Of a DNA stretch of 64,000 bases, positions 33,792-43,705 are shown piece by piece. The stretch is taken from assembly GCF_017980685.1 (NCBI RefSeq), contig NZ_JACXXO010000001.1, forward strand, positions 1 through 64,000, read 5' to 3'. The stretch's first letter is position 1. Every line of letters begins with the position of its first letter. A program made the position numbers and the translations under genes. The stretch comes from Pseudomonas iridis (GTDB taxonomy: Bacteria > Pseudomonadota > Gammaproteobacteria > Pseudomonadales > Pseudomonadaceae). The notes under the pieces were generated by a model. That model saw only the letters and a program-made list of their open reading frames with translations. It was not told where the DNA came from and ran no database searches.

Positions 33792-34309
33792 AACGCAGGT
33801 CCTTTCAGGGTCAGGGGCAGGCCGGCGACGGTCAACACGACACGCTGACAGCGCTCAGCCAGGGCTTGATGCAGCCAACCGGCTTCATCGACGTAGCGGC
33901 GAGTCAATTCGCCCAGCGGCACGACACCCATTCCGGTCTCGTTGCTGACAAAAATGATTTCGCCCGGCAGTGACGCCAGGCAGTCCAGCAGGGCGTCGCG
34001 TTCGGCGACGAGGCCTGTGGCGTCTTCGAGCATCAGCAGATTGGTCAGCCACAGCGTCAGGCAATCGACCAGCAGGCAGCGCTCGGCGCTGGCGTTTTCA
34101 CGCAGGATGCGGGCGAGTTGCAGCGGCTCTTCGATGAGTGCCCATTCGACAGGACGGCGCGCGCGGTGATGGGCGACACGCTCGCTCATTTCACCGTCCA
34201 GCGGCTGGCTGGTGGCGATGTAGGTGACGGCCAGCGCGCTGTCGGTCGCGAGTTTTTCGGCGAGGCGACTTTTGCCGGAGCGGGCGCCGCCGAGGATCAG
34301 CTGAAGCAT
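33788..34309 (-). CDS. cobU: Adenosylcobinamide kinase/guanylyltransferase
   Basis: A 173-residue bifunctional enzyme (CobU/CobP) that phosphorylates adenosylcobinamide and then transfers GMP. The P-loop is [18 protein letters not shown] (residues ~3-20). The guanylyltransferase His region is [18 protein letters not shown], and [15 protein letters not shown] is also conserved. The start at 34309 is 'MLQLILGG'; upstream in-frame codons run into a REP. The stop overlaps cobT. It is separated from cobQ by a REPIN. Confidence 0.95.
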   Translation of the reverse strand: MLQLILGGARSGKSRLAEKLATDSALAVTYIATSQPLDGEMSERVAHHRARRPVEWALIEEPLQLARILRENASAERCLLVDCLTLWLTNLLMLEDATGLVAERDALLDCLASLPGEIIFVSNETGMGVVPLGELTRRYVDEAGWLHQALAERCQRVVLTVAGLPLTLKGPAL

Positions 34310-34351
34310 GGGGACATCCTGAAAATTATCTGTTGAGGCAACCGGCCCCGT

Positions 34352-34429
34352 CACTGGCAAGCCAGCTAACACAGTGATCGCGTTAGCCGGATCACCTCAG
34401 CCCCCTGTGGGAGCTGGCTTGCCAGCGAT
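34352..34429. repeat. REPIN overlapping the 3' end of cobQ
   Basis: Left arm CACTGGCAAGCCAGCTAACA (34352-) and right arm CTGTGGGAGCTGGCTTGCCA with CGATGG following (34404-34429). The right arm is read in frame as the last codons of cobQ. The left arm has changed from the CTCCCACA core. Confidence 0.8.
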
Positions 34430-35899
34430 GGGGCCATGACATTCACCCTGGATCCCACAGAGCTGACGCAACAACCCGGTATCCAGATGCTTTTCCACCA
34501 GATCCGCCAAGCGCTCGATATCGCGCTCACGCAACCCGTGGTAATCCACCGTTTGCACATCGCTCAATCCAGCCCAGCGCAGCAACGCCGAACTGGCTGC
34601 CGGCGATTCGAACAAGCCATGCAGATAGGTGCCGAACACCTGACCATCCGCACTCTGCGCACCGTCACAACGACCGTCATCCAAGCGCACCGCTGCGTTC
34701 TCCAGCGCCGGCCCGGTGGTCACGCCGGCATGAATTTCGTAGCCGCTGACTTCGGCATCTTCCAGCGCCAGACGACCGCGCACATTGCGCAATTGCTTCT
34801 CGGCTTCGAGCTGCGTTTCGAAGGCCAGTAAACCCAAACCGGCACTGGACCCGGGCGCGCCCTCAAGACCCAGCGGATCGTGCACGTGCTCGCCGAGCAT
34901 TTGCAGACCGCCGCAAATACCCAGCACTTTGCCGCCGTAACGCAAATGGCGACTGATCGCTGTGTCCCAGCCATTGGCCCGCAGATACGCCAGATCACTG
35001 CGTACACTTTTCGAGCCCGGCAGAATGATCAGATCGGCCGGCGGAATCGCCTGTCCCGGGCCGACAAAATGCAGATCGACCTGTGGATGCAAACGCAGCG
35101 GATCGAAATCGGTGTGGTTGCTGATGCGCGGCAGCACCGGCACCACGACTTTCAGCACGTGTTCGGCCTTGTCGGTCTGGCGCTGATCGATGCCGTCCTC
35201 GGCCTCAAGATGCAGATCCATCACGTACGGCAGCACGCCCACCACCGGTTTGCCGGTGCGCTGTTCCAGCCAGTCGAGGCCCGGTTGCAGCAGCGCAATG
35301 TCGCCGCGAAAACGGTTGATGATGAAGCCTTTGACCCGCGCCTGTTCGCTCGGCGACAGCAGCTCCAGCGTGCCGACCAAATGGGCAAAAACTCCGCCGC
35401 GATTGATGTCGGCAATCAGCAGCACCGGGCAATCCACGGCCTCGGCAAACCCCATGTTGGCGATGTCGCCGGCGCGCAGGTTGATCTCCGCTGGCGAGCC
35501 TGCGCCTTCGACCATTACCAACGGATACGCGGCGCTGAGGCGATCGTGGGAGGCCAGCACGGCTTGCATCGCGATGGCTTTGTAGTCGTGATAGGCGACG
35601 GCGTTCATGCTGGTGACGGCGCGGCCATGGATGATCACTTGCGCGCCGGTGTCGCTGTTCGGCTTGAGCAGCACCGGGTTCATGTCGGTGTGCGGTTGAA
35701 GATTCGCCGCTTGCGCCTGCACCGCTTGCGCGCGACCGATCTCGCCGCCATCAGCCGTCACCGCGCTGTTAAGCGCCATGTTCTGCGGTTTGAACGGCAC
35801 CACCGCTACACCCTGACGGGTGGCCCAGCGGCAGAGTGCCGTCACCAGTGTGCTTTTACCGGCGTCGGATGTGGTGCCCTGCACCATCAGGGTTGTCAT
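34397..35899 (-). CDS. cobQ: Cobyric acid synthase, with REP-encoded C-terminus
   Basis: A 500-residue glutamine-dependent amidase that amidates four side chains of adenosyl-cobyrinic a,c-diamide. The N-terminal ATP domain has the P-loop [20 protein letters not shown]. The class-I glutaminase domain has Cys in [18 protein letters not shown] and His in [13 protein letters not shown]. CobQ is usually about 480-490 residues. The last 13 residues, [13 protein letters not shown], are the translation of a REP arm at 34404-34429, so the native stop was lost or displaced by the insertion. The start overlaps the cobD stop (ATGA). Confidence 0.95.
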   Translation of the reverse strand: MTTLMVQGTTSDAGKSTLVTALCRWATRQGVAVVPFKPQNMALNSAVTADGGEIGRAQAVQAQAANLQPHTDMNPVLLKPNSDTGAQVIIHGRAVTSMNAVAYHDYKAIAMQAVLASHDRLSAAYPLVMVEGAGSPAEINLRAGDIANMGFAEAVDCPVLLIADINRGGVFAHLVGTLELLSPSEQARVKGFIINRFRGDIALLQPGLDWLEQRTGKPVVGVLPYVMDLHLEAEDGIDQRQTDKAEHVLKVVVPVLPRISNHTDFDPLRLHPQVDLHFVGPGQAIPPADLIILPGSKSVRSDLAYLRANGWDTAISRHLRYGGKVLGICGGLQMLGEHVHDPLGLEGAPGSSAGLGLLAFETQLEAEKQLRNVRGRLALEDAEVSGYEIHAGVTTGPALENAAVRLDDGRCDGAQSADGQVFGTYLHGLFESPAASSALLRWAGLSDVQTVDYHGLRERDIERLADLVEKHLDTGLLRQLCGIQGECHGPIAGKPAPTGG

Positions 35900-36888
35900 T
35901 GGGTTTCCTTGGCGAACGCTTGCAGCGCTTGTTCGAGGCGCGCCTCTTCAGCGGCATCGGCAGGCAGGCCGAAACGCAAGCTGCTGTTGTGTGTGAAGAG
36001 GCGCAGGAGGATGCCGCGTCGGGCCATGAATTCGTGCAGCGCTTGCGCCTGATCGGTGATCAACCATTGAAACAGCGCGCAACCGCCCTGGGGGTTAAAG
36101 CCGTATCGCGCCAGCAACGCGGCCAGTCGCTCACTCGCCTCATCGCTGCGTATCCGCTGGCGTGCATGACCTTCGGTGTCTTGCAGACAGGCCTGGGCGA
36201 GCACCCGGGTCGGCCCGCTGACCGCCCACGGCCCGACCTGCTCGGCGAGCAGTTTAAGAAATTTGCGCTCGGCCAGCACAAAGCCCAGTCGCACCCCGGC
36301 CAGCCCGAAGAACTTGCCAAACGAACGCAATACGACCAGGCCCACCAAATGCGTGTGCGCGGCCAGACTCAATTGTGGCGTGTTGTCCATGAACGCTTCA
36401 TCGACCACCAGCCAGCCACCGCGCTGCGCCAGCCGCGCATGCCAGTCGAGCAAACGCGCCGGGGTCAGGCTCAGGCCCGTGGGATTGTTCGGGTTGACCA
36501 CCACCAGTACGTCGAGGTTGTCGATAAAGAACTCGACTTCCTGCTCCAGCACTTCGCGCACGATGTAACCGCTGCGGCGCCACGCCTCGGCGTGCTCGGC
36601 ATAACACGGCGACAACACGCCGACCTTGCCGGCCCGGCGCAAACGCGGCAGCAACTGAATGGCCATTTGCGAACCGGCCACCGGCAACACCTGCGCCGCA
36701 CCGTAGTAATCACACGCCGCCTGCTCCAGACCATCGTCGGTTTCCGGCAAGCGTGCCCAGGCGCGCAGCGGAATATCCGGGATCGGGAACGGCCATGGAG
36801 CCAGACCGCTGGAAAGATCCAGCCAATCAGCCTCGGCGATGCCGTGATCGAGTGCAGCCTTGCGCAGTCGGCCACCGTGCTCAAGCAT
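35896..36888 (-). CDS. cobD: Threonine-phosphate decarboxylase
   Basis: A 330-residue PLP enzyme (CobD of Salmonella, CobC of the aerobic pathway) that supplies (R)-1-aminopropan-2-ol phosphate for the corrin side chain. Fold type I aminotransferase features are seen: [14 protein letters not shown] near the start, [20 protein letters not shown] (~155-175), DEAFMD, and the PLP-binding Lys in [20 protein letters not shown]. It overlaps cbiB upstream by eight bases and cobQ downstream by four. The length is typical. Confidence 0.93.
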   Translation of the reverse strand: MLEHGGRLRKAALDHGIAEADWLDLSSGLAPWPFPIPDIPLRAWARLPETDDGLEQAACDYYGAAQVLPVAGSQMAIQLLPRLRRAGKVGVLSPCYAEHAEAWRRSGYIVREVLEQEVEFFIDNLDVLVVVNPNNPTGLSLTPARLLDWHARLAQRGGWLVVDEAFMDNTPQLSLAAHTHLVGLVVLRSFGKFFGLAGVRLGFVLAERKFLKLLAEQVGPWAVSGPTRVLAQACLQDTEGHARQRIRSDEASERLAALLARYGFNPQGGCALFQWLITDQAQALHEFMARRGILLRLFTHNSSLRFGLPADAAEEARLEQALQAFAKETQ

Positions 36889-37789
36889 AGAATTCAGCTC
36901 CCACGCAAAGAATCAGCAGCCATAACCATACCCCGCGCTGGACCAATTGCCAGCCACGGTCGATGGAATCGGCATCGGCAGGTGTGCCCTCGCCAAGTTG
37001 CGGACGGTCATGCAGTTCGCCGTGATAGATCGCCGGGCCGCCCAGTTCCACGCCCAGCGCGCCCGCGCCTGCCGCCATTACCGGGCCGGCGTTGGGGCTG
37101 TCCCATTTTGGCGCCTGTGTACGCCAGCACTTGAGGGCCAGTCGGGTTTTGCCCAGCAGCGCGTAGGTCAACGCCACGAGGCGCGCGGGAATGTAGTTGA
37201 GGACGTCGTCGATTTTTGCCGCACACCAGCCAAATCGCTCGAAACGTTCGTTGCGATACCCCCACATCGCATCAAGCGTATTGCTCAAGCGATAGAGCAC
37301 CACGCCCGGCGCGCCGGCCACGGCAAACCAGAACAACGCGGCAAACACCGCATCGCTGCCATTCTCCAGCACCGATTCGGTGGCAGCACGGGCGACCGCA
37401 TTGCTGTCGAGTTCGCTGGTCTGGCGGCTGACCAGATAGCCGACACGCTTGCGCGCCTCATCCAGATCATCGGCGCGCAACGCCTTGGCCACCGGCTCGA
37501 CGTGCTCGCCGAGGCTGCGCATGCCGAGGGCGCAATACAGCGCGAGGATCTCGACGATCCAGCCAACATAAGGCGCCCAGGAAAACGCAGTGGCGAGCAA
37601 CGTCAGCGGTAGCACCGCGATCACCCACGCGGTGAAGCCATGACTGCGCCAGCCACGGCCACCGGCGTTGAAACGTTGCTCGATGCGTCCGGCAAAGTTG
37701 CCGAACGCCACCAGCGGATGCCAGCGTTTCGGTTCACCCAGCAGCGCATCCAGCGCCACTGCGGCGACACTCAACAACGCCACACTCAT
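36881..37789 (-). CDS. cbiB: Adenosylcobinamide-phosphate synthase
   Basis: A 302-residue inner-membrane enzyme (CbiB/CobD) that attaches aminopropanol phosphate to adenosylcobyric acid. Typical segments are [20 protein letters not shown] at the start, [20 protein letters not shown] (~115-135), and [20 protein letters not shown] followed by [16 protein letters not shown]. About four hydrophobic helices are seen. The start at 37789 overlaps the bluB stop (ATGA). Its substrate is made by CobD, encoded directly downstream. Confidence 0.94.
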   Translation of the reverse strand: MSVALLSVAAVALDALLGEPKRWHPLVAFGNFAGRIEQRFNAGGRGWRSHGFTAWVIAVLPLTLLATAFSWAPYVGWIVEILALYCALGMRSLGEHVEPVAKALRADDLDEARKRVGYLVSRQTSELDSNAVARAATESVLENGSDAVFAALFWFAVAGAPGVVLYRLSNTLDAMWGYRNERFERFGWCAAKIDDVLNYIPARLVALTYALLGKTRLALKCWRTQAPKWDSPNAGPVMAAGAGALGVELGGPAIYHGELHDRPQLGEGTPADADSIDRGWQLVQRGVWLWLLILCVGAEFYA

Positions 37790-38436
37790 TGATTCACTCC
37801 CCAATAATTTTCATACAGCAATTCATTGAGCGGACGCGCCTGCGCCCACCCCTCAAGCACCAGCATCGGCGCCGGATAGAATTCCTTGACCGGGCCCAGG
37901 CACAACACCGCGAGTGGCTTGGCGCCTTCCGGCAATTTCAACAGATCGGCCAGCGCCTGCGGCTCGAACAGCGAGACCCAGCCCATGCCCAGACCCTCGG
38001 CGCGGGACGCCAGCCACAGGTTCTGGATCGCACAGGACAGCGACGCCATGTCCATTTCCGGCAGCGTGCGGCGACCGAAGATGTGTTTTTCGCGATCGTC
38101 CATCAACGCGGCGACCAGCACTTCCGCGCAATCATTGATGCCTTCGACCTTGAGTGTCATGAACTCATCGCTGCGCTCGCCGAGGGCAACAGCGGTGCGA
38201 ATGCGTTCTTCTTCCACCAGGTTCTGGATCTGCCCGCGCAGGGCTCGGTCGCTGATGCGAATGAAGCGCCACGGCTGCATCAGGCCGACGCTCGGGGCCT
38301 GATGCGCGGCTTCGAGCAAGCGCCGCAACAGTTCCGGCGCGACGCTGCCACCGGTGAAGTGGCGCATGTCGCGGCGCTCGGCGATGGCTTTGTAGACCGC
38401 TGCGCGTTCGGCTTCGGAGAATGCGTTGTCTGTCAT
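37786..38436 (-). CDS. bluB: 5,6-dimethylbenzimidazole synthase BluB
   Basis: A 216-residue nitroreductase-fold enzyme that converts reduced FMN and oxygen to DMB, the lower ligand of cobalamin. [20 protein letters not shown] (~21-40), [20 protein letters not shown] and [20 protein letters not shown] are BluB-type segments. The Asp that distinguishes BluB is likely in [15 protein letters not shown] or nearby. Presence of BluB shows an oxygen-dependent route. Its ATG overlaps the cobB stop, and the sequence just upstream of the ATG is a REP arm rather than a normal ribosome-binding site, so translation depends on coupling to cobB. Confidence 0.94.
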   Translation of the reverse strand: MTDNAFSEAERAAVYKAIAERRDMRHFTGGSVAPELLRRLLEAAHQAPSVGLMQPWRFIRISDRALRGQIQNLVEEERIRTAVALGERSDEFMTLKVEGINDCAEVLVAALMDDREKHIFGRRTLPEMDMASLSCAIQNLWLASRAEGLGMGWVSLFEPQALADLLKLPEGAKPLAVLCLGPVKEFYPAPMLVLEGWAQARPLNELLYENYWGVNQ

Positions 38437-39833
38437 GGCCCCATCGCTGGCAAGCCAGCTCCCACAGTGGGCGGTGTAATGCCTGAAGAAACGCGATCCC
38501 CTGTGGGAGCTGGCTTGTCAGCGATGGCGGCCTCAAGGTCAGGCGCAAACAGTGCTGCGATAGCCGCAGGATTCGACGGAAAGTAGAAGTGCACGTAAGA
38601 AGCGGTCATTCGCCCATCGCGATAAACCGCCTCCGCCCCACGCCCACCATTCGGGCTCAGCCCACGGGCAATCGGGGTCAATTCAGTCGTCGTCAGGGAG
38701 TGATGATAAGTGTGCCCACGCAGCGAGCCCTCCGGCAGATCAACCGCTTGCAGCGCCAATGCCGCCAGACGTTTTTGCATCACCGCATCGCCGCTCAGCA
38801 AACCGACCAGTTCGGCGCGGGTGCCTTCGACATCAGTCAGCGAATCGAGCAGATAAAGCATGCCGCCACACTCGGCCAGCAATGGTTTGCCCGCCGCATG
38901 GTGCGCGCGGATCGCGTCGAGCATCGCGGTGTTCTGCGACAACGCCACGTGGTGCAATTCCGGGTAGCCGCCCGGCAGATACAGACTGTCCGCCTCAGGC
39001 AATTGCGTGTCGCGGATCGGCGAGAAGAAACTCAACTCGGCACCCATCGCCCGCAGCAAATCGAGGCTGGCGCCGTAGGTGAAGGCAAACGCCTCATCAT
39101 GGGCGATAGCGATTCGCACACCTTGCAATAACGGTTCTGCAGCGATCACTTGCGGCGCCGCGAACTCCACGGCCGGTGGCAGCGCTACCTCGCAACTGCT
39201 GGCAAGCGCTTGGGCGGCGGCGTCGAGACGAACATCCAGGTCATTAAGCTCGCTGGCCTGCACCAGACCCAGATGACGGCTCGGCAGCTCGATCCCGGTC
39301 TCGCGGGACAGCGCGCCGTACCAACGCAAACCCTCGGTGAGGCTGCCTTCAAGCAGTTGTGCATGACGCAAGGTACCCACGCGATTGGCCAGCACGCCCG
39401 CAAACGGCAAGTCCGGCTGATAACGCGCAAGGCCCAGCGCCAATGCGCCAAACGTCTGCGCCATCGCGGTGCCGTCGATCACGCCGAGCACCGGTACACC
39501 GAAATGCCGCGCCAGGTCAGCGCTCGACGGTGTGCCGTCAAACAGTCCCATCACGCCTTCGATCAAAATCAGATCGGCTTCGGCGGCGGCTTCCCACAGC
39601 AGGCGACGACTTTCCTGCTCGCCGACCATCCACATATCGAGTTGATAAACCGGCGCACCGCTGGCGCGCTCGAGAATCATCGGATCGAGGAAGTCCGGGC
39701 CGCATTTGAACACGCGCACCTTGCGCCCCTGATTGCGATGCAAACGAGCGAGCGCGGCAGTAACGGTGGTCTTGCCCTGACCGGAGGCCGGCGCGGCGAT
39801 CAATACCGCCGGGCAGTGACGTGGCTGATTCAA
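38433..39833 (-). CDS. cobB: Cobyrinate a,c-diamide synthase, with REP-encoded C-terminus
   Basis: A 466-residue glutamine-dependent amidase. The ATP domain P-loop is IAAPASGQGKTTVTAALARL; the glutaminase domain has Cys in LLAECGGMLYLLDSLTDVEG and His in YVHFYFPSNP. CobB proteins normally end soon after this last segment (~430-435 residues). Here about 30 more residues (starting AAIADKPAPTGD and ending [11 protein letters not shown]) are translated from both arms of a REPIN at 38441-38527. The stop overlaps the bluB start. The start overlaps the cobO stop (ATGA). Confidence 0.95.
   Translation of the reverse strand: MNQPRHCPAVLIAAPASGQGKTTVTAALARLHRNQGRKVRVFKCGPDFLDPMILERASGAPVYQLDMWMVGEQESRRLLWEAAAEADLILIEGVMGLFDGTPSSADLARHFGVPVLGVIDGTAMAQTFGALALGLARYQPDLPFAGVLANRVGTLRHAQLLEGSLTEGLRWYGALSRETGIELPSRHLGLVQASELNDLDVRLDAAAQALASSCEVALPPAVEFAAPQVIAAEPLLQGVRIAIAHDEAFAFTYGASLDLLRAMGAELSFFSPIRDTQLPEADSLYLPGGYPELHHVALSQNTAMLDAIRAHHAAGKPLLAECGGMLYLLDSLTDVEGTRAELVGLLSGDAVMQKRLAALALQAVDLPEGSLRGHTYHHSLTTTELTPIARGLSPNGGRGAEAVYRDGRMTASYVHFYFPSNPAAIAALFAPDLEAAIADKPAPTGDRVSSGITPPTVGAGLPAMGP
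38441..38527. repeat. REPIN captured as cobB coding sequence
   Basis: Inverted arms CCATCGCTGGCAAGCCAGCT (left) and GGAGCTGGCTTGTCAGCGAT (right) flank about 32 bases. All of it lies inside the cobB frame and it ends five bases from the bluB start codon. The right arm has one substitution. Confidence 0.9.
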
Positions 39834-40441
39834 AGTTCGACGCCCTTCTGCGCTTTGATGCCAGCCTGAAAGGCGTGTTTGAGCATGCCCATTTCGGTGA
39901 CCGTGTCACCCATCTCGATCATTTCCGGCTTCGCCCCGCGACCGGTGACGATCACATGCTGCATCGGCGGACGCGCCTGCAAATCGCTCAGCACCTGATC
40001 GAGATCGAGGTAGCCGTGCTTGAGGGCGATGTTCAATTCATCGAGCACCACCAGACCGATCGACGGATCACGCAGCAACTCGCGCGACACCGCCCACGCA
40101 GCTTCGGCGGCAGCGATGTCGCGTTGGCGATCCTGAGTCTCCCAGGTGAAGCCCTCGCCCATCACGTGAAAACGCACCTGCTCGGGAAAGCGGCGGAAGA
40201 ACAGCTCTTCACCGGTGCTGTTGCGACCCTTGATGAACTGCACCACGCCGCACTGCATGCCGTGGCCCATGGCGCGGGCGAGCATGCCGAACGCCGAGCT
40301 GCTTTTGCCTTTGCCGTTACCGGTCAGCACCAGCACCAGGCCGCACTCGTCGGGCGAGTTGGCGATGCGTTCATCGATCACGGCTTTTTTGCGCTGCATA
40401 CGCGCCAGGTGGCGTTCGTCACGCTCGGGGGAATCAGTCAT
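39830..40441 (-). CDS. cobO: Cob(I)yrinic acid a,c-diamide adenosyltransferase
   Basis: A 203-residue ATP:corrinoid adenosyltransferase (CobO/BtuR/CobA type). The ATP-binding P-loop is LVLTGNGKGKSSSAFGMLAR (~36-55). QVRFHVMGEGFTWETQDRQR, LLVVLDELNIALKHGYLD-like and HVIVTGRGAKPEMIEM segments are typical. It adds the adenosyl group needed by the later enzymes of the operon and is the first gene after the B12 riboswitch. The start at 40441 follows GGAGAG; the longer open frame upstream lies within the riboswitch leader. Confidence 0.95.
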   Translation of the reverse strand: MTDSPERDERHLARMQRKKAVIDERIANSPDECGLVLVLTGNGKGKSSSAFGMLARAMGHGMQCGVVQFIKGRNSTGEELFFRRFPEQVRFHVMGEGFTWETQDRQRDIAAAEAAWAVSRELLRDPSIGLVVLDELNIALKHGYLDLDQVLSDLQARPPMQHVIVTGRGAKPEMIEMGDTVTEMGMLKHAFQAGIKAQKGVEL

Positions 40442-40529
40442 GGGGGAGCTCTCCGTTGAGGCTGGATAACGGCGGGCAGGCACAAGAATAGACGGCAAAA
40501 AGCCTGGCATCGCCCACCGTGATGCCGCT

Positions 40530-40735
40530 GGATGGATCAGGCCGGTCTCCGGGCTCATGAGCGGCGTTCGCCTGACTGCGCGCCTTCCCGCTGTTAAGCA
40601 GTGGCACAAGACGCAGTTTTCACTCATTTACCGTTGCGGGGGCAGCGCCGGGATCGTGGTTGTTATTCGCTTGAAAACAACCCTCACCGGCTTCCCTGTT
40701 TCACTCTGTCGACGCAGGTCACAGAGCACCTGAAA
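40530..40735 (-). promoter_or_regulatory. Cobalamin riboswitch (B12 box)
   Basis: On the minus strand the leader contains GGGAAGCCGGTGAGGG, then the B12-box core CTGCCCCCGCAACGGTAA, then GGAAGGCGCGCAGTCAGGCG and GCTCATGAGCCCGGAGACCG. This is the conserved order of the cobalamin riboswitch. It ends about 90 bases before cobO and should switch off the ten-gene operon when coenzyme B12 is plentiful. Confidence 0.95.
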
Positions 40736-40911
40736 CAAGCCGCGAAGGTTAGAGGGTTGGGGGTGGAGCGTCAATTAAAGAGGGGGGGATCGGGCGAATA
40801 ACTGCCGCCGATCAATTATCTGACGCCAATCTTGTGCCACGCTGAAACAAATGATATCAAAGAGCCATGCTTTTACCGCAAAAGCACACCACAACAATAA
40901 GGATGATTACC

Positions 40912-41496
40912 ATGCAAGGCATGATCATCAGCAATCCGCGCCTGGAATTCCTGCGCCCGGTACTAGAACGCTGGTTTGACTGTATCGACCGCTACAACGC
41001 CGTGCGCGGCGACAGTGACACGCCCTACTGGCACGACGAGAAAGCCAATCTCGGATTGCTCTGCGCGGCCGCATGGATGGCCGAACTGGTGACATTGCGC
41101 GACACCGCCACGCGCAAGCAGAACGAGGAAGGCGAGCGCAACGCCCGCGCCGATCTGTTTCTGGCGAGTGCCGAAGACCGCGCATTTATCCAGGCCACGC
41201 AACGCTGGCCACGCGTCAACAACCTCAACCTGACTCAACCCTTGCTGGATATCACCCACGACGCCAAACGCCTCAGCTACGCCAGCGACCTCAAGCTCGG
41301 CTGTCTGTTTGTCGCCCCGCAAAAAGCCCAGCACAGTGCCAGTCCGGAAGAATTGCAGGACATGGTCGACGACCTGCAAAAGGAGCACACCTGCGCCGTC
41401 GCCTGGTATTTCCCCTACGCCTATCGCAAATTGCGCAATGAGGCCGGCAATTATCACCCCGGCATTGCCGTGCTGTTCAAAGAGGCCCGCGGCTGA
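40912..41496 (+). CDS. Hypothetical protein, possibly fixed to Pseudomonas
   Basis: A 194-residue soluble protein without signal peptide. It has a mixed helical N-terminal half (LEFLRPVLERWFDCIDRYNA, ANLGLLCAAAWMAELVTLRD) and a basic or aromatic C-terminal half (AVAWYFPYAYRKLRNEAGNY). I do not recognise the family. The start at 40912 has AAGGATG eight bases upstream; an ATG at 40903 is an alternative. It stands alone, divergent from the cobalamin operon, with the riboswitch leader on the other side. Confidence 0.75.
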   Translation: MQGMIISNPRLEFLRPVLERWFDCIDRYNAVRGDSDTPYWHDEKANLGLLCAAAWMAELVTLRDTATRKQNEEGERNARADLFLASAEDRAFIQATQRWPRVNNLNLTQPLLDITHDAKRLSYASDLKLGCLFVAPQKAQHSASPEELQDMVDDLQKEHTCAVAWYFPYAYRKLRNEAGNYHPGIAVLFKEARG

Positions 41497-41562
41497 GCAG
41501 TTGAACCATCGGGCTTGTGCGATCCTCTATGACTAGGAATGCATTCATAGGGAAGATCAGCA

Positions 41563-42876
41563 ATGCGCAAGCCCCAACTCGTTTTCGTCATCGCCCTCGC
41601 CGGAGGGCTCGCCGCCTGTGGTGAATCGTCCAGCCTGCAGGTCATCGACGGCACCGGCCCGTCACCGAAACTGCCCGAACCCAACAAGACCCTGATTCCG
41701 ACGGTGAATATCGCCCCGGCGGTCGGCTGGCCCGCGGGCGGCAAACCGACCGCTGCGGCAGGCACACAAGTCGCTGCGTTTGCCGAAGGGCTCGATCATC
41801 CGCGCTGGCTCTACGTGTTGCCCAACGGCGATGTGCTGGTAGCAGAAACCAACGCACCGCCCAAACCTGATGACAGCAAAGGCGTGCGCGGCTGGGTCAT
41901 GGAAAAAGTCATGGGCAAGGCCGGCGCCGGCGTACCAAGCCCCAATCGCATTACCCTGCTGCGCGATGCCGACCACGACGGCGTGGCTGAAACGCGCACG
42001 GTATTCCTGCAGAATCTCAATTCACCGTTCGGCATGACGCTGGTTGGCAACGACCTGTACGTCGCCGACACCAATCGCCTGCTGCGCTTCAACTACGAAC
42101 CCGGCGCAACCGAAATCAAGACGCAGCCGATCAAGGTTGTCGATCTGCCTGGCGGCACGCTCAACCATCACTGGACCAAGAACGTCATCGCCAGCAAGGA
42201 CGGCAGCAAACTGTATGTCACGGTCGGCTCGAACAGTAACGTCGGCGAAAACGGTCTGGATAAAGAGGAAGGCCGCGCAGCGATCTGGGAAGTGGACCGT
42301 GCAACCGGCAATCATCGCATCTTCGCATCGGGCATCCGCAACCCCAACGGTCTCGCGTGGGAGCCCACCAGTGGCGCGTTGTGGACCGCGGTCAACGAGC
42401 GCGACGAAATCGGTAGCGATCTGGTCCCGGACTACATCACCTCGGTCAAGGACGGTGGCTTCTATGGTTGGCCGTTCAGCTATTACGGCCAGCATGTCGA
42501 TGTGCGCGTCGAGCCACAGAACCCCGACCTGGTCGCCAAAGCCATTGCCCCGGACTACGCCGTTGGCCCGCACACAGCTTCGCTGGGTCTGACGTTCGCC
42601 GAGGGCAACAAGCTGCCAGCGCAGTTCAAGGAAGGCGCATTCATCGGCCAGCACGGCTCCTGGAACCGCAAACCGCACAGTGGTTATAAAGTGATTTTCG
42701 TACCGTTCGCGGCGGGCAAACCAACAGGCCAGCCGGTGGATGTACTGACCGGTTTTCTCGACAAGGACGAGAACGCACTGGGTCGCCCGGTGGGCGTAGT
42801 GATCGACCAGCAAGGTGGCTTGCTGGTGGCTGATGATGTGGGGAACAAAGTGTGGCGGGTGTCGGCCACCAAGTGA
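41563..42876 (+). CDS. PQQ-type sorbosone dehydrogenase-family lipoprotein
   Basis: A 437-residue beta-propeller protein with a lipobox signal ([12 protein letters not shown]), predicting an exported lipoprotein. It resembles L-sorbosone or soluble aldose dehydrogenases: [20 protein letters not shown] (~70-90), [20 protein letters not shown] (~150-170), [20 protein letters not shown] (~250-270) and [20 protein letters not shown] (~370-390). PQQ binding is likely but the substrate is unknown. A compact REP hairpin follows as terminator. Monocistronic. Confidence 0.88.
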   Translation: MRKPQLVFVIALAGGLAACGESSSLQVIDGTGPSPKLPEPNKTLIPTVNIAPAVGWPAGGKPTAAAGTQVAAFAEGLDHPRWLYVLPNGDVLVAETNAPPKPDDSKGVRGWVMEKVMGKAGAGVPSPNRITLLRDADHDGVAETRTVFLQNLNSPFGMTLVGNDLYVADTNRLLRFNYEPGATEIKTQPIKVVDLPGGTLNHHWTKNVIASKDGSKLYVTVGSNSNVGENGLDKEEGRAAIWEVDRATGNHRIFASGIRNPNGLAWEPTSGALWTAVNERDEIGSDLVPDYITSVKDGGFYGWPFSYYGQHVDVRVEPQNPDLVAKAIAPDYAVGPHTASLGLTFAEGNKLPAQFKEGAFIGQHGSWNRKPHSGYKVIFVPFAAGKPTGQPVDVLTGFLDKDENALGRPVGVVIDQQGGLLVADDVGNKVWRVSATK

Positions 42877-42899
42877 TTTTAGATCTGCCCTGAAACAAC

Positions 42900-42927
42900 T
42901 GTGGGAGCGAGCCTGCTCGCTCCCACA
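42900..42927. repeat. Compact REP hairpin after the dehydrogenase gene
   Basis: TGTGGGAGCGAGC and GCTCGCTCCCACA form a perfect 13-base stem with a two-base loop. It is a collapsed REPIN of the CGAGCAGGCTCG type and lies between two convergent genes, where it may stop transcription. Confidence 0.8.
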
Positions 42928-42948
42928 TTGGGTTTGGTGTTGTCCCTG

Positions 42949-43485
42949 TTATGGGTTATGCGCCAGATGTTCCGGCTGCAACACCCGCTTGGCACTCAGA
43001 TAAGCCTTCTGCCAATACGCCTTCGACAGGCTATCGAGCTTCACCGTGCCGCCGGTTGCCGGCGCATGTACGAAGCGCCCTTCCCCGACATAAATTCCCG
43101 CATGACTGACCTGCGAACCGCCATTGGTGGCGAAGAAGATCAGATCGCCAGTCTGCAAACCTTCCTTACCCACATTCGGCGCCTGCATCACGATCAGGTC
43201 GCGCGTGGTCCTTGGCAGCAAAATACCCGCCGCATCACGGTAAACAAAGCCGATCAGCCCACTGCAATCAAATCCCGTGTCCGGCGTATTGCCGCCCCAG
43301 CGATAAGGCGTGCCAACCAGACCTAGCGCGCGAAACAGCACGTCTTCAGCAGCGGGCGAGAATGATTGCGAGGGGCCGAATACCACCGGAGCGCGAACCA
43401 CGGGTGCTGGTGGCGGCGTACGGCTGGCGCAGGCGCTGAGCAGCGCTGCGAAAAAGATCAATGTGAGGCGGGCCGACATGGTCAT
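42949..43485 (-). CDS. NlpC/P60 cell-wall peptidase lipoprotein
   Basis: A 178-residue exported C40 peptidase that should cut stem peptides of peptidoglycan. The lipobox is AALLSACAS. The catalytic Cys is in PDTGFDCSGLIGFVY, the His in GSQVSHAGIYVGEGRFVH, and the third residue is His in FVHAPA. It is a paralogue of the next gene upstream, with a different N-terminal linker, and the two are separated by a strong terminator. The likely location is the inner leaflet of the outer membrane. Confidence 0.9.
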   Translation of the reverse strand: MTMSARLTLIFFAALLSACASRTPPPAPVVRAPVVFGPSQSFSPAAEDVLFRALGLVGTPYRWGGNTPDTGFDCSGLIGFVYRDAAGILLPRTTRDLIVMQAPNVGKEGLQTGDLIFFATNGGSQVSHAGIYVGEGRFVHAPATGGTVKLDSLSKAYWQKAYLSAKRVLQPEHLAHNP

Positions 43486-43539
43486 AAGCAGAACATCCTG
43501 ATCTGGCTGCGGCTTTTTCTGCCGGAGGGGCAGAAAACA

Positions 43540-43569
43540 AAACCGCCTGCGTCAGCACGCAGGCGGTTT
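43540..43569 (-). terminator. Terminator between the two NlpC/P60 genes
   Basis: AAACCGCCTGCGT and its exact complement form a 13-base stem with a four-base loop. The T-rich run on the minus strand side shows it ends the gene at 43706-44323. Confidence 0.8.
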
Positions 43570-43705
43570 GCCATCAATATAGATTCAGGATTCTAGCGGC
43601 TACGCGGCAAACTTCAAGTAAGACTTTAACTTCACCTTGTAAAGTCTAGGTCTACTCCGTTGCCGGTAGCCTGATTGCCGCTGCGATCGCAGCGACATCG
43701 GGGAA

